DNA of 64,000 nucleotides from Pseudonocardia humida. GTDB lineage: Bacteria; Actinomycetota; Actinomycetes; Mycobacteriales; Pseudonocardiaceae. Under the pieces are notes generated by a model. That model was not told where the DNA came from and did no database searches. It worked only from the letters and a program-made list of their open reading frames with translations. Location: contig NZ_JAGSOV010000015.1 in NCBI RefSeq assembly GCF_023898865.1, forward strand, positions 124,001-188,000, read 5' to 3'. Below are positions 42,162-52,355 of this stretch, in pieces (positions within the stretch are counted from its first letter, which is position 1; each line of letters opens with the position of its first letter). Made by a program: the position numbers and the translations under genes.

Positions 42162-43742
42162 TCAGTGGGCGAAGTGGCGGGTTCCCGTGTGGTAGAGCGC
42201 GATCCCCGCCGCCGCGGCGGCCGCCGTGACCTCGGCGTCCCGCACGGACCCACCGGGCTGCACGACCGCGCGCACGCCCGCCTCGGTCAACACCTCCAGG
42301 CCGTCCGGGAACGGGAAGTAGGCGTCGGAGGCGGCCACCGAGCCGTGCGCCCGCTCCCCCGCCCGCGACACCGCGAGCCGGGCCGCGTCCACCCGGTTGA
42401 CCTGGCCCATCCCCACCCCGACGGCGGCGCCGTCGGCGGCGAGCAGGATGGCGTTGGACTTCACCGAGCGGCACGCCCGCCAGGCGAACGCGAGGTCGGC
42501 CAGGACGTCGGCGGGCGCGGGGTCGCCGGTGGCGAGGGTCCAGGTGGACGGGTCGTCGCCGGGGGCGTCGACGGCGTCGCGGTGCTGCAGCAGCAGCCCG
42601 CCGCTGACCGGGCGCATCTCGGCTCCCCCGCGGGGCACGTCGCCGGCGAGCCGCAGGACCCGCACGTTCTTCTTGCGGGCCAGCACCTCCAGCGCGCCGT
42701 CGGCGTAGCCGGGGGCCAGCACGACCTCGGTGAAGATCTCCGCGACCTGCTCGGCCATGGCCACGCTGACCTCGGTGTTGGTCGCGATGACCCCACCGAA
42801 GGCGCTGACCGGGTCGGTGGCGTGGGCCTTGCGGTGGGCGTCGGCGACGTCGGCGCCGACGGCGATCCCGCACGGGTTGGCGTGCTTGATGATGGCGACG
42901 CAGACGCCGTCGTGGTCGTGCGCGGCGCGCCAGGCGGCGTCGGCGTCGACGTAGTTGTTGTAGGACATCTCCTTGCCGTGCAGCTGCTCGGCGGCGGCGA
43001 CGCCGGGGGCGCCGGAGACGTAGAGCGCGGCCGGCTGGTGCGGGTTCTCGCCGTAGCGCAGCGAGGCCTGGCGGTCCCAGGTGGCACCGACCCAGCCGGG
43101 GAACGGGTCGCCGTCGGGGGCGAGCACGTTGCCCAGCCAGGAGGCGACGGCGACGTCGTAGGTGGCGGTGTGGCGGAACGCGGCCGCGGCCAGCGCCCGC
43201 CGCTCACCCTGCCCGAACCCGCCGCTCTTGACCTGCTGGACGACCCACTCGTAGCGGGCCGGGTCGACGACGACGGCCACGCTGTCGTGGTTCTTGGCCG
43301 CCGCGCGGACCATCGCCGGACCACCGATGTCGATCTGCTCGACGCACTCGTCGGGGCTCGCGCCGGAGGCCACCGTCCGGGTGAACGGGTACAGGTTCGA
43401 CACGAGCAGCTCGAACGGCGCGATGCCGAGCTCGGTCAGCTGGGTGAGGTGCTCGGGGCGGCGGGTGTCGGCGAGCAGGCCGGCGTGCACGCCCGGGTGC
43501 AGGGTCTTGACCCGCCCGTCGAGGCACTCCGGGAAGCCGGTGATGCTCTCCACCGGCGTCACCGGCACGCCGGCGTCGGCGATGCGGGCGGCCGTCGAGC
43601 CGGTGGAGACGATCTCCACGCCGAGCGCGTGCAGCTCAGCGGCCAGCTCGACCACGCCCGCCTTGTCGTAGACGCTGATCAGGGCCCGGCGCACGGCGCG
43701 TCGCTCGCGCTGCGTCGACGACCCGCCCGCGAACTCGCTCAT
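42162..43742 (-). CDS. purH: bifunctional AICAR formyltransferase/IMP cyclohydrolase
   Basis: A 526-residue PurH, catalysing the last two steps of IMP synthesis with 10-formyl-THF. The N-terminal cyclohydrolase (MGS-like) domain includes [60 protein letters not shown] and [20 protein letters not shown]. The C-terminal formyltransferase domain has [30 protein letters not shown] (catalytic Lys-His), [17 protein letters not shown] and the end [20 protein letters not shown]. The ATG at 43742 overlaps the purN stop by 4 bp (ATGA). It ends the perM-like/purN/purH gene string conserved with mycobacteria and is followed by a hairpin. Confidence 0.98.
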   Translation of the reverse strand: MSEFAGGSSTQRERRAVRRALISVYDKAGVVELAAELHALGVEIVSTGSTAARIADAGVPVTPVESITGFPECLDGRVKTLHPGVHAGLLADTRRPEHLTQLTELGIAPFELLVSNLYPFTRTVASGASPDECVEQIDIGGPAMVRAAAKNHDSVAVVVDPARYEWVVQQVKSGGFGQGERRALAAAAFRHTATYDVAVASWLGNVLAPDGDPFPGWVGATWDRQASLRYGENPHQPAALYVSGAPGVAAAEQLHGKEMSYNNYVDADAAWRAAHDHDGVCVAIIKHANPCGIAVGADVADAHRKAHATDPVSAFGGVIATNTEVSVAMAEQVAEIFTEVVLAPGYADGALEVLARKKNVRVLRLAGDVPRGGAEMRPVSGGLLLQHRDAVDAPGDDPSTWTLATGDPAPADVLADLAFAWRACRSVKSNAILLAADGAAVGVGMGQVNRVDAARLAVSRAGERAHGSVAASDAYFPFPDGLEVLTEAGVRAVVQPGGSVRDAEVTAAAAAAGIALYHTGTRHFAH

Positions 43743-44461
43743 CGCACTCCCCCGCTGCGCTCGGTCGACGCCTCGCGCAGACGCCGGGTCGATGGTTCGA
43801 TCGCAAGCTCGCTCACGGGGATGGTCACCTCTCGTCCGGTCACGGTGGCCCCGTGCCGGGCCAGTGCGGCGACGGTGCCGACCAGCAGCCGCCGCTCCTC
43901 GATCTTGATGCGTTCGTGCAGCCGCTCGACGGTGTCGCCCGCCTCGACGGCGACGGGGCTCTGGGCCAGCACGGGCCCGGTGTCCACGCCGTCGTCGACC
44001 AGGTGGACGGTGGCGCCGGTGATCTTCACGCCGTAGGCGATCGCGTCGGCGACCGGGCGGACACCCGGGAACGCCGGCAGCAGCGCCGGGTGCGTGTTGA
44101 TCATCGGGGCGCCCACACCGGACAGGAAGCCCGCCCCGAGGATCTTCATGAAGCCCGCGGAGACGACCAGGTCGGGCCGGTGCTCGGCGACCGCCGCAGT
44201 GAGCGCCGCGTCCCAGCCGGCCCGGTCGGCGTGGTCGGCGACGCGGACGCAGAACGTGGGCACCCCGGCCCGCTCGGCCCGCGCCGTGCCCTCGATCCCG
44301 ACCCGATCGGCCCCGACGGCGACCACCTCCGCCGGGTAGCCCGGCTCCGCGGCGGCGTCCAGCAACGCCTGCAGCAGCGTCCCCGAGCCCGAGACCAGCA
44401 CCACCACCCTCGCGGGATCCGGGAGGTCGACCCGGTAGGGGCGGTCGGGCAGGGCGGGCAA
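43739..44461 (-). CDS. purN: phosphoribosylglycinamide formyltransferase
   Basis: A 240-residue GAR transformylase that transfers a formyl group from 10-formyl-THF in purine synthesis. Motifs: [20 protein letters not shown] (phosphate loop, about 19-38), [18 protein letters not shown] (about 96-113), and [20 protein letters not shown] with the catalytic Asn and His (about 120-139). [20 protein letters not shown] holds the catalytic Asp. TTG at 44461 was chosen for its GAGGAG site; no other start precedes the conserved strand. The C-terminal 25 residues (about 216-240) extend beyond the typical enzyme. Coupled to purH by an ATGA overlap. Confidence 0.96.
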   Translation of the reverse strand: MPALPDRPYRVDLPDPARVVVLVSGSGTLLQALLDAAAEPGYPAEVVAVGADRVGIEGTARAERAGVPTFCVRVADHADRAGWDAALTAAVAEHRPDLVVSAGFMKILGAGFLSGVGAPMINTHPALLPAFPGVRPVADAIAYGVKITGATVHLVDDGVDTGPVLAQSPVAVEAGDTVERLHERIKIEERRLLVGTVAALARHGATVTGREVTIPVSELAIEPSTRRLREASTERSGGVR

Positions 44462-44612
44462 GCGGGGACTCCTCGACGGCGGGGGCGGCGCGCTGACGCG
44501 CCCAGCCTAGGCGGTGCCGCTAGGTGGCCGGGCCCGCACCGCTGCAGCCCTGGACACACCCGATCGGCGCAACGGCGCCCCTCGACCTCGCCGCCGCCGC
44601 CGACCCCACCCC

Positions 44613-44673
44613 GTCGAGAACGAACTTGTCGTCATTTTGGACCGGTCCAAACGACAACAGGTTCGTTCTCGAC
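44613..44673. repeat. GTCGAGAACGAA / TTGGACCGGTCCAA inverted-repeat element, copy 1
   Basis: Outer arms GTCGAGAACGAAC (44613-44625) pair with 44661-44673, middle arms GTCGT pair with ACGAC, and the centre is the perfect palindrome TTTGGACCGGTCCAAA (44636-44651). A second copy occurs at 53311-53379. It lies 130 bp after the DUF6350 gene stop and 151 bp before the purN start, both minus strand. No gene is seen in the 341-bp gap 44462-44802. Confidence 0.7.
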
Positions 44674-44802
44674 AGGCAGCGGGGCGGGTGGGGACGGGTG
44701 GCCCTCACGTGAGGGGGCGCAGGTCAGGGGGCAAGTCGGAGCTGCGCGAGCGACGCGCCGGGAGCCCGGTTCACCACGTCGAGGCCCAGGGAACCGGTTC
44801 GG

Positions 44803-46791
44803 CTACTCCTGGCCGCCCTTTCCCGCCTCCGCGGATTCGTCGCCGTCGGTCTCCGACTCGGCTGCGCGCTGCGCCGCCTGCTCGGCGCGCAGGGCGACCA
44901 GCTCGGCCACCGTGCGCGGCGGGGCTTGCCGCGCCGGCGCCTCGGTGACCGGGGACGCGTCCTCGGCCACGCCGGCCTGCCCGGTCTCCTCGACCGCATC
45001 GGCCTTCTCGGAGTTCCTGGCCCTGCGGAAGTTGCCGGTCCGGCGGGAGTTCCCGATCTTGCGGGGATCCCTGCTTTTGCGGGAGTCCCCGGCCTTGCGG
45101 GAGTCCCCGGTCTTGCCGGAGTCCCCGGTCTTGTCGGAGTCCTCGGCCTTGCCGGAGTCCCGAGCATCGCCGGAGTCCCCGACTGTGCCGGAATCCCCCG
45201 CCTTGCCGGAATCCCCCGCCTTGCCGGAATCCCCCGCCTCCCCGGGGGCACCGACCCCGCCGGAGTCCTCGGCCTGCTGGCGGTCCTCGGCCTCCTGGAA
45301 GTCTCCGACCTCGCGGGGGTCCCCGGCCTCCTGGGGGTTCCCGACCCCCTGGAGCGCCGCGGGGTCACCCGTCCGGCGGGCCGCTCGGGCCGCGCGCCGG
45401 GCCGCGCGCTCGGCCCGCTCCTCCTGCGGCGTGCGGCTGCCCGTCTCGGCGCCACCGCGACCGCGGGGGATGCGCTTCGTCCGGTCCGGCCGGGCTTCGA
45501 CCGGGCGGTCGTCCCGCGCCGCCCGCGAGGGGTGCTCGTCGGCGGGCGGCTCGTCGTCGAGCACGGGTTCCTCGACGTCCTCGACCGGCTCGACCCCCAC
45601 GCCGCCGCGGGCCAGGAACACCACCAGCGCCGGCACCCCGACCCACAGCAGCACCGCCGCCGCGACCGGACCGGCTGGGACCTCGATCGGGTCGTAGGGC
45701 CCGGCGGCCAGCCGGCCGCCGGCCAGGGCGGCCAGGGCGGCCATCGCCACCGCGGTGAGCACCGTCGCGCCGACGGTCGCCGGGAGCCGGTCGACGGGAG
45801 CCGCGCGCAGGCAGCGCAGCCCGGTGAGCACGCCCACCGCCACCGGCAGGACCAGCACCGCCAACGCCCACACCGGCGCCGCGGTGTCGGGCAGCACGGC
45901 GAGCAGTGGGAAGCTCGGCGCCCCGGCCGGGGCGGTGACGAACGGCGACGCCGTCGCCGTGCCGACCGCGACGCCCGGGCCGAGCGCCCAGCCCGTCGCC
46001 GCGATCACGGCGTTCGGCACGTAGGCGAGCGAGAGCAGCGCGACCCCGACGGCCGAGCCGCCGTCCGGGGCGAGCTCGGCGAACGAGGCGGTGACCACGT
46101 CGGCGCGCAGGGCCACGCCCAGCGCGAGCACCAGCGCACCCAGCATGACCAGACCGCTGACCGCGGCCCCGGCCGCGACGAGCGCGTGGCGCACCCAGCC
46201 GGGTGTGCGTTCGGGCCAGTCGGCGGGCAGCCCGCAGCGGCGCACCACCCCGATCCCCGCGCCGACGCCCGCGACCAGCCCGCCGCCGACCATCGCCGCC
46301 CACGGCGCCACCACGATCTCCGCGTTCGCCGGCAGCAGCGCGCTGCCCAGGACCGCGACCGCCGCGTGCGCGCCCGCCGTCGCCGCGACCACGGCCCCGC
46401 CGTCCGTCCGCGGCCGGCCGCCGAGCCTGCGCACCGCCCACCCGGCTCCGAACGCGACCACCAGCACCACGACGATCGTCGGCAGCAGCGGCAGCACCCC
46501 GATCGGGCGCCCCTCCAGCGCCAGCGGGATGTGGTGCGCCGCCAGCCACAGCGGGATCGCCGACCCGAACGCCCCGTCCAGCGACATGCCGCCGCCCGCG
46601 GTGAGCACCACCGCGGCGGCGGACGGGATCAGCATCGCGTAGCTGACCAGCACCGTCCCCATCGCGACGGCCAGCAGCAGGCGCAGCCGGTCGAGCCCGC
46701 CGACGGGCGTCGCGACCTCCTCGGCGGGTACGTCGGCCGCGTCGTCGTCCGGCTGCCCGGTCGGACCGCGGTCGGTCAGGGTGCGGGTCAC
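44803..46791 (-). CDS. PerM-like DUF6350 integral membrane protein with Gly-Asp-Ser-Gly repeat tail
   Basis: A 662-residue protein. Residues about 30-410 hold ten or more membrane helices ([80 protein letters not shown]) and match the DUF6350 family. The position next to purN-purH equals Rv0955 (PerM), a mycobacterial membrane protein needed for cell division under stress, so I infer orthology. The cytoplasmic tail (about 415-662) is very charged and includes a stretch of near-perfect five-residue repeats ([20 protein letters not shown] and variants, about 505-600), encoded by 15-bp DNA repeats. GTG at 46791 was chosen because longer upstream frames run through minisatellite DNA. Confidence 0.85.
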   Translation of the reverse strand: MTRTLTDRGPTGQPDDDAADVPAEEVATPVGGLDRLRLLLAVAMGTVLVSYAMLIPSAAAVVLTAGGGMSLDGAFGSAIPLWLAAHHIPLALEGRPIGVLPLLPTIVVVLVVAFGAGWAVRRLGGRPRTDGGAVVAATAGAHAAVAVLGSALLPANAEIVVAPWAAMVGGGLVAGVGAGIGVVRRCGLPADWPERTPGWVRHALVAAGAAVSGLVMLGALVLALGVALRADVVTASFAELAPDGGSAVGVALLSLAYVPNAVIAATGWALGPGVAVGTATASPFVTAPAGAPSFPLLAVLPDTAAPVWALAVLVLPVAVGVLTGLRCLRAAPVDRLPATVGATVLTAVAMAALAALAGGRLAAGPYDPIEVPAGPVAAAVLLWVGVPALVVFLARGGVGVEPVEDVEEPVLDDEPPADEHPSRAARDDRPVEARPDRTKRIPRGRGGAETGSRTPQEERAERAARRAARAARRTGDPAALQGVGNPQEAGDPREVGDFQEAEDRQQAEDSGGVGAPGEAGDSGKAGDSGKAGDSGTVGDSGDARDSGKAEDSDKTGDSGKTGDSRKAGDSRKSRDPRKIGNSRRTGNFRRARNSEKADAVEETGQAGVAEDASPVTEAPARQAPPRTVAELVALRAEQAAQRAAESETDGDESAEAGKGGQE

Positions 46792-47691
46792 CCGTTCAGG
46801 GTCGCAGCGCCCCCGCCCCGCGCCCCGCAGGCACGCCGGGCACCGCGCCAGTCCCCCACCGGTGCCCGCTGCGCGGCCCGTCCCCACCGGCGCCGCGCCC
46901 GCCGCTCCCATGGACCCGACGCCCCCCGCGGTCCCGTCGACCCGCGATCCCGGCGACCCGCGATCCCGGCGACCCGGCGGTCCCGCCAACCCGCAGTCCC
47001 GCCAACCCGCAGTCCCGCCAACCCGCGGTCCCGCCAACCCGCGGTCCCGGCGATCCAGCGACCCGGCCGTCACGGCACCCGGCGGTCCCGGTACGACTCC
47101 CGTCCCGCCGAGCCGAAGGCAAGCGGCCCGACGAAGCCGGACGAGAGCGACTCCCGTCCGACCGAGCCGAACGGAAGCGACCCTCGCCCCACCCAGCCGA
47201 ACGAAAGCGACCCTCGCCCCACCCAGCCGAACGAAAGCGACCCTCGCCCCACCCAGCCGAACGAAAGCGACTCCCGTCCCACCCAGCCGAACGAAAGCGA
47301 CCCCCGTCCCACCGAGCCGGACGAAAGCGACCCCTCGCCCTATGAAGCTGAGCGAAAGGGACTCTCGCCCAACCGCACCGGCCGGACGCGCCACTCGCTC
47401 CGGAGCCTCCCCGGCCCGACGAGCACAACACGAAAGCCACATTCGCCCTTCCGGGCCGAACAGCGCGACTCGTCCCGAGCAGGCGCGCCCCGCGACCACC
47501 CCCGGACTCCGGCGCTGAGCGAACGCACCTCTCGCCCGCCTACCCCGATCCGAGAGCGAGAGCGCCGCCCGCCCCACCAGGCCGAGCGAACGAGCCGCTC
47601 GCTCGACGGAGACAGACGGGGAGCAGCCGCCCCACCCGCGGCGAACGGCCGCCGCGCTCATTGAGCGCGGCGGCCGTCGACGGGGTTCGAC
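46792..47691. repeat. 900-bp intergenic region with 15-bp and 30-bp tandem repeats
   Basis: No gene is supported between the DUF6350 and DUF5336 genes. At 46938-47063 lie about eight 15-bp units of the GACCCGCGATCCCGG/TCCCGCCAACCCGCAG type. At 47137-47347 lie seven nearly identical 30-bp units built on CCGAACGAAAGCGACCCTCG plus CCCCACCCAG, the best conserved being 47167-47256. GAGCGAA-type half units continue to about 47600. The minus-strand frames spell monotonous [10 protein letters not shown] peptides with no start or ribosome site, which I regard as artefacts of the repeats. Confidence 0.7.
47646..47676. terminator. hairpin after the DUF5336 gene
   Basis: Perfect 15-bp arms (CGGCCGCCGCGCTCA at 47646-47660 with its complement at 47662-47676) are separated by a single base. 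It starts 15 bp after the stop of the minus-strand DUF5336 gene. Confidence 0.65.
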
Positions 47692-48861
47692 CTACTGGTT
47701 CGGGTTCGGCCGGTCTCCCGGCGGCATGAACCACGTCTGCTCGTTGGGCGGGACGCCGTTGCGTTCGTTGCGTTCGCCGTCGACGGGCTGCTCGTGCCGG
47801 CCGCCTCCGCCCGCGTCGTCGGCGGGCTCGGGCGTCAGGGTCCGCGGGGTCGACTCGGCGAACATCCCACCCTCGCCGCCGTAGGTGCTGGTCTCGTCGG
47901 CCGGGCCGCGGTCGACGGGGCGGTCGGAGCCGACCGCGGGCATGGCCGCGGTGGCGGAGCGGCTCTCCGCGGGGGGCTCCGGGGCGGGGCGGTTGGTGGT
48001 GGTCGAGCCGAACGCGCTGTCGTCGAAGAAGTTGGTTTCGTCGGTCGGGCGGGGCTTGCGGTCGCCGCCGGTGACGATCGGGATGGCGGTGGTGGCCGAG
48101 GTGGCGGAGGTGTCCTCGCGCGGCTCGGTGCGGTCGCTGTCGGGGCGCGCTCCGGCCTCGTGCGCGCCGCCGATGGGGCCGGGGCCCTGGCCCCAGCCGC
48201 CCTGCGACGGCGGCGGGGTGGCGCCGCCCTGCTGGGCGCCGAACGCGGGCGGCATGGCCGGCGACGACGGCGGGCCGTAGGCGCCGGGCGGGGCGCCGTA
48301 GCCCTGGGGCGCGTAGCCGGGCGGCGGGCCGTAGCCGGGGTGCTGGGGCTGGGGCTGGCGGGGTCCGCCTCCGGATCCGCGCGCGGGAGCGGAGACGACG
48401 CCGGCGTCCATCAGGAAGGCGGCGATCGCCGCGCCCGCCTCGACGATCCCCAGGATCAGCATGAACACGACGATCCCGGGGGCGCCGCCGGAGGCGACCA
48501 GCTGGAGCAGCAGCAGCACGCCGGTGAGCGCGATGATCGCGCCCGGCAGCAGCACGCGGCCCGCCTTGGGCAGCACCGAGGCGCCGGCCAGCAGGCCGCC
48601 GCCGACCAGCAGCGGCGAGAACGAGAGGGTGCCCAGCAGCCCGTTCTCGTTGGCGAAGAAGCCGAGCAGGTAGATGACCAGGGCGGCGCCCGCGGCCCCG
48701 AGGGCCAGCAGCCGGGCCGGGCCGGTGGGCCCGTCGCCCGTCGGTCGGGGGCGCGGCGGGCCGGGCTGGTTGGGCTGGTGCGGCGGTCCTGCCGGTCCAG
48801 GTGGGGGCAGCTGGTGCGGCGGCGGCCCGAAAGAGGGCGGTCCGCCCGGTCCCTGAGTCAT
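47692..48861 (-). CDS. DUF5336 family membrane protein (Rv0954-like)
   Basis: A 389-residue protein. The first 45 residues are Pro/Gly-rich. Four transmembrane helices follow (about 48-165), including ARLLALGAAGAALVIYLLGF, FSPLLVGGGLLAGASVLPKA, LLPGAIIALTGVLLLLQLVA and IVVFMLILGIVEAGAAIAAF. The long tail is Pro/Gly/Tyr-rich (HPGYGPPPGYAPQGYGAPPG) and then acidic and Ser/Thr-rich, likely cytoplasmic and a possible kinase substrate. The order with perM-purN-purH and sucCD corresponds to Rv0954, a cell-division-associated membrane protein in mycobacteria. The start is ATG at 48861. The role is inferred from synteny only. Confidence 0.85.
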   Translation of the reverse strand: MTQGPGGPPSFGPPPHQLPPPGPAGPPHQPNQPGPPRPRPTGDGPTGPARLLALGAAGAALVIYLLGFFANENGLLGTLSFSPLLVGGGLLAGASVLPKAGRVLLPGAIIALTGVLLLLQLVASGGAPGIVVFMLILGIVEAGAAIAAFLMDAGVVSAPARGSGGGPRQPQPQHPGYGPPPGYAPQGYGAPPGAYGPPSSPAMPPAFGAQQGGATPPPSQGGWGQGPGPIGGAHEAGARPDSDRTEPREDTSATSATTAIPIVTGGDRKPRPTDETNFFDDSAFGSTTTNRPAPEPPAESRSATAAMPAVGSDRPVDRGPADETSTYGGEGGMFAESTPRTLTPEPADDAGGGGRHEQPVDGERNERNGVPPNEQTWFMPPGDRPNPNQ

Positions 48862-48982
48862 CGCACTCCTCGCTACGCCTCGTCCGTCGGCCGTGTCCGT
48901 GGGTCCCGCTGGCGGCGCAGGTGGCCACCTCCGACGCTAGCCCATCGGGACGGAGCCGGTCGCCCGCCCGGCCCCGTCACAC

Positions 48983-49030
48983 CGAAGAGCCACGTCAGCG
49001 CCCCTGTCCGGCCGCTGACGTGGCTCTTCG
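48983..49030. terminator. terminator hairpin of sucCD
   Basis: Perfect 18-bp arms (48983-49000 and 49013-49030) with a 12-nt loop, starting 20 bp after the sucD stop on the minus strand. The arm sequence CGAAGAGCCACGTCAGCG is not part of the other repeat families. Confidence 0.8.
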
Positions 49031-49050
49031 TAGTCGCGCGGTCACAGGCC

Positions 49051-49935
49051 TCAGCCGGCGAGCAGCTCCCGCATCAGGGCCGCGGTCTCGCTCGGGGTCT
49101 TGCCGACCTTCACCCCGGCCGCCTCCAGGGCCTCCTTCTTGGCCTGGGCGGTGCCCGCGGAGCCGCTGACGATGGCGCCGGCGTGGCCCATCGTCTTGCC
49201 CTCGGGCGCGGTGAACCCGGCCACGTACCCGACGACCGGCTTGGTGACGTTGGCCTTGATGAAGTCGGCCGCGCGCTCCTCGGCGTCGCCGCCGATCTCG
49301 CCGATCATCACGATGGCCTCGGTCTCCGGGTCGGCCTGGAAGGCCTCCAGCGCGTCGATGTGCGTGGTGCCGATGACCGGGTCGCCGCCGATGCCGATGG
49401 CGGTGGAGAAGCCGATCTCGCGCAGCTCGTACATCATCTGGTAGGTCAGCGTGCCCGACTTGGACACCAGGCCGATCCGGCCGGGGCCGGCGATGTCGGC
49501 CGGGATGATGCCGGCGTTGGACTTGCCGGGGCTGATGATGCCCGGGCAGTTCGGGCCGATGATCCGGGTGGCGTTGCCCTTGGCGCAGGCGTGCGCCCAG
49601 AAGTAGGCCGAGTCGTGCACCGGGATGCCCTCGGTGATCACGACGGCGAGCCCGATGCCGGAGTCGATCGCCTCGATGACGGCGTCCTTGGCGAACTTCG
49701 GCGGCACGAAGACGACGCTGACGTCGGCGCCGGTCTCCTTCATGGCCTCCTCGACGGTGCCGAACACCGTGAGGTCCTTGCCGCCGATGCCGACCGAGGT
49801 GCCGGCCTTGCGGGCGTTCACGCCGCCGACGATGTTGGTGCCTGCGGCCAGCATCTTGGTGCTGTGCTTGGTGCCCTCACCGCCGGTGATGCCCTGGACG
49901 ATGATCTTGCTGTGCTCGTTGAGGAAGATCGACAT
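49051..49935 (-). CDS. sucD: succinyl-CoA synthetase alpha subunit
   Basis: A 294-residue alpha subunit of succinate-CoA ligase, which makes succinate and ATP/GTP from succinyl-CoA in the TCA cycle. CoA-binding N-terminal domain: [56 protein letters not shown]. Ligase domain: [56 protein letters not shown]. The active-site His is in [20 protein letters not shown] (near 246), with the 'power helix' following. ATG at 49935 lies 2 bp after the sucC stop, so the genes are one operon ending at 48983-49030. Confidence 0.98.
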   Translation of the reverse strand: MSIFLNEHSKIIVQGITGGEGTKHSTKMLAAGTNIVGGVNARKAGTSVGIGGKDLTVFGTVEEAMKETGADVSVVFVPPKFAKDAVIEAIDSGIGLAVVITEGIPVHDSAYFWAHACAKGNATRIIGPNCPGIISPGKSNAGIIPADIAGPGRIGLVSKSGTLTYQMMYELREIGFSTAIGIGGDPVIGTTHIDALEAFQADPETEAIVMIGEIGGDAEERAADFIKANVTKPVVGYVAGFTAPEGKTMGHAGAIVSGSAGTAQAKKEALEAAGVKVGKTPSETAALMRELLAG

Positions 49936-49937
49936 GG

Positions 49938-51110
49938 TCAGGCCCCCGCCGCTGCGAGCTCGGCGGCCTTGTCGGCCGCGTTGTCCATGGTGTCCACCTG
50001 CGTGACCAGCGGGTGGTTGGCGTCGTCGAGGATCTTGCGACCCTCCAGGACGTTGTTGCCGTCCAGCCGGACGACCAGCGGCTTGGTCGCGCTGTCGCCG
50101 AGGATCTTCAGCGCCTCGACGATGCCGGTGGCCACGGCGTCGCAGGCGGTGATGCCGCCGAAGACGTTGACGAACACGCTCTTGACGTCCGGGTCGCCCA
50201 GGATGACGTCCAGGCCGTCGGCCATGACCTGGGCCGAGGCGCCGCCGCCGATGTCGAGGAAGTTGGCCGGCTTGACCCCGCCGTGCTTCTCGCCGGCGTA
50301 GGCGACCACGTCCAGGGTGCTCATGACCAGGCCCGCGCCGTTGCCGATGATGCCGACCTGGCCTTCGTCGAGCTTGACGTAGTTGAGGTTCTTGGCCTTG
50401 GCCTTGGCCTCGAGCGGGTTCTCGGTGCGCTCGTCGACCAGCGCGGCGTGGTCGGGGTGGCGGAAGCCCGCGTTCTCGTCGAGGGTGACCTTGCCGTCGA
50501 GCGCGACGACCTTGTCCTGCGGGTCGCGGACCAGCGGGTTGACCTCGACGAGGGTGGCGTCCTCGGCGACGAAGGTCTCCCACAGCTTGACGATCACGTC
50601 GGCGGCCTGGTCGGCCACCGCGGCCGGGATCTTGCCCGCGGCCACGATCTCGGCGGCCTTGGCCTTGTCGACGCCGGCGATCGCGTCGACCGGGATCCGG
50701 GCCAGCGCGTCGGGCCGCTCGACGGCCAGCTGCTCGATCTCCATGCCGCCCTCGGCCGAGCACATGGCCAGGAAGGTGCGGTTGGAGCGGTCGAGCAGGA
50801 AGGAGAAGTAGTACTCCTCGGCGATGTCGCTGGCCTGCGTGACCAGGACGCGGTGCACGGTGTGGCCCTTGATGTCCATCCCGAGGATGGCGCCGGCCTT
50901 GTCCTTGGCCTCGTCGGCGGTCTCGGCCAGCTTGACGCCGCCCGCCTTGCCCCGCCCACCGGTCTTGACCTGGGCCTTCACCACGACGGCCCCGCCGATC
51001 TCGGCCGCGGCGGCGGCCGCATCGTCGGCCGTCTCCACCGTGCGGCCCGGCAGGACCGGGACTCCGTGCGCGGCGAAGAGGTCCTTCGCCTGGTACTCGT
51101 AGAGGTCCAC
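49938..51110 (-). CDS. sucC: succinyl-CoA synthetase beta subunit
   Basis: A 390-residue beta subunit. ATP-grasp N-terminus: [40 protein letters not shown] (nucleotide-binding Lys/Gly loop), [20 protein letters not shown] (metal-binding Glu-Asn) and [17 protein letters not shown]-terminal ligase domain: [62 protein letters not shown] at 51110 with GGGAG ahead was preferred over the in-frame ATG 28 codons upstream, which adds non-homologous residues. First gene of sucCD. Confidence 0.98.
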   Translation of the reverse strand: MDLYEYQAKDLFAAHGVPVLPGRTVETADDAAAAAAEIGGAVVVKAQVKTGGRGKAGGVKLAETADEAKDKAGAILGMDIKGHTVHRVLVTQASDIAEEYYFSFLLDRSNRTFLAMCSAEGGMEIEQLAVERPDALARIPVDAIAGVDKAKAAEIVAAGKIPAAVADQAADVIVKLWETFVAEDATLVEVNPLVRDPQDKVVALDGKVTLDENAGFRHPDHAALVDERTENPLEAKAKAKNLNYVKLDEGQVGIIGNGAGLVMSTLDVVAYAGEKHGGVKPANFLDIGGGASAQVMADGLDVILGDPDVKSVFVNVFGGITACDAVATGIVEALKILGDSATKPLVVRLDGNNVLEGRKILDDANHPLVTQVDTMDNAADKAAELAAAGA

Positions 51111-51275
51111 TGGCTCTCCCACTCGCTGTGCCCGCGGCCTCGACGCCCGCGGATCGGCTGCTCCGGCGACCCTAGCGACGCTATAGACACCCACCCTGAC
51201 CTGCCCTGGTGACGGCAGTCACCCCGGGGCGCCACGGCGTGCAATTGCCGTCCGGCGCAGGTGCGCGTCGCCGCT

Positions 51276-51281
51276 TACCGT
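51276..51281 (+). promoter_or_regulatory. -10 element of a probably leaderless lipase transcript
   Basis: TACCGT ends exactly 7 nt before the ATG at 51289, with no ribosome site in between. This is the TANNNT-N7-start pattern of leaderless actinobacterial mRNAs. Confidence 0.5.
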
Positions 51282-51288
51282 CTCAACC

Positions 51289-52260
51289 ATGGCTCCGGGC
51301 GGAACGGGGGCCGGCGCGGTGGTCGGCGGCGTCATCGCGGCGGCGGGTTCCGTGCGGGCGGCGGCCATGGGGCTGGGCCGCGCCGGCGCCTACGCGGCGC
51401 GCACGTTCGGCGCCCCGTCCGGGCTGCGGGGGCTGGCGGTGGAGTGCGCATGGCTCGCCGCGCACGCGGCCGTCTACCCGGCGGGGCTGCTGCGCGAGCA
51501 GCTCGCCGAGCCCACCGCCTACCGGACCGATCCGCTGCCACCGGCGCGGCGCGGACTGATCGTCTCCGACCTGGCCGCCGCGGGCACGCCGATCCTGCTG
51601 GTGCACGGGATCATGGACAACCGCTCGGTGTTCACCGTGTTCCGCCGCACCCTGCGCCGGCGCGGCTTCGGCGCCGTGCACGCCATGAACTACAGCCTGT
51701 TCACCGGCGACGTCCGCACGGCGGCGCACGAGCTCGGCCGCCACGTCGAGCGCCTGCTGGAGCAGAGCGGCGCCGAGCGGCTGCACATCGTGGGCCACTC
51801 GCTGGGCGGGGTGATCGCCCGCTACTACGTCCAGCGGATGGGCGGCTCGGCGCGCGTCGACACGCTGGTCACGCTGGGCAGCCCGCACGCCGGCACGCTC
51901 ACCGCCCACCTGCTGCCCACCGCGCTGGGCCGCCAGCTGCGGCCCGGTTCGCAGCTCATGGCCGACCTGGCCGCCCCCGCACCCGACTGCGGCACCCGGT
52001 TCCTGGTGGTCTGGAGCCGCATGGACCAGATGGTCGTGCCGCAGCGCAACGCCCGCCTGGTGCACCCCGACCTGCACGTCGACGAGCTCGAACTGTGTGA
52101 CGTCGGTCACCTCGCGCTCCCGATCGATACCCGGTCCATGCACTGGGTCGTTACGCAGCTGGGCCGCTCCGAGGTCCGGTGTCACCCGTTCCGTCGAGGT
52201 CGGCGCCCCGGGGTGGACGGCACCGGTGGCCGCGGGCGCGAAGCGTCACCGGCGTCATGA
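51289..52260 (+). CDS. alpha/beta-fold lipase/esterase
   Basis: A 323-residue lipase-like protein. The oxyanion motif is ILLVHGIMDNRSVFTVFRRT (about 102-121), the nucleophile elbow HIVGHSLGGVIARYYVQRMG (Ser near 169), the acid region VVWSRMDQMVVPQRNARLVH (Asp near 247), and the His in LCDVGHLALPIDTRS. The N-terminal 60 residues include a membrane-association-prone Ala-rich segment. It resembles actinobacterial LipA/triacylglycerol lipase relatives; the substrate is unknown. The basic C-terminal tail (about 300-323) is variable. It starts at ATG 51289 with a leaderless-type -10 and is divergent from sucC. The following M23 peptidase gene is on the same strand but has its own 197-bp upstream region. 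Confidence 0.88.
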   Translation: MAPGGTGAGAVVGGVIAAAGSVRAAAMGLGRAGAYAARTFGAPSGLRGLAVECAWLAAHAAVYPAGLLREQLAEPTAYRTDPLPPARRGLIVSDLAAAGTPILLVHGIMDNRSVFTVFRRTLRRRGFGAVHAMNYSLFTGDVRTAAHELGRHVERLLEQSGAERLHIVGHSLGGVIARYYVQRMGGSARVDTLVTLGSPHAGTLTAHLLPTALGRQLRPGSQLMADLAAPAPDCGTRFLVVWSRMDQMVVPQRNARLVHPDLHVDELELCDVGHLALPIDTRSMHWVVTQLGRSEVRCHPFRRGRRPGVDGTGGRGREASPAS

Positions 52261-52338
52261 GGGCAGGCGACCGCCCGCCGACACACCGCACCAGGATTTG
52301 CCGACGCGCGTGGACCCCGCTACGTTCCACGAGCCCGA

Positions 52339-52355
52339 GTCACGGACCGGTCACG
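52339..52355 (+). promoter_or_regulatory. candidate MtrA-type direct-repeat box upstream of M23 peptidase
   Basis: GTCACG (52339-52344), 5 nt, GTCACG (52350-52355): an exact 6-bp direct repeat with 11-bp periodicity. MtrA, the actinobacterial regulator of cell-wall hydrolase genes, binds direct repeats of a GTNAC-type half-site with this period. It lies about 103 nt before the peptidase start. An inverted repeat GGTGTCGA/TCGACACC follows at 52363-52385. Confidence 0.35.

Noticed and set aside
41826..44036. A 736-residue plus-strand frame opposite purH and the erm leader
   Set aside because: It is the antisense shadow of purH and shows Asp/Gly/Val-rich low-complexity typical of such shadows.
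46800..47660. Long minus-strand frame encoding repeated [14 protein letters not shown] peptides upstream of the PerM-like gene
   Set aside because: It arises from 30-bp DNA repeats, has no start with a ribosome site, and adds non-homologous sequence before the conserved membrane domain.
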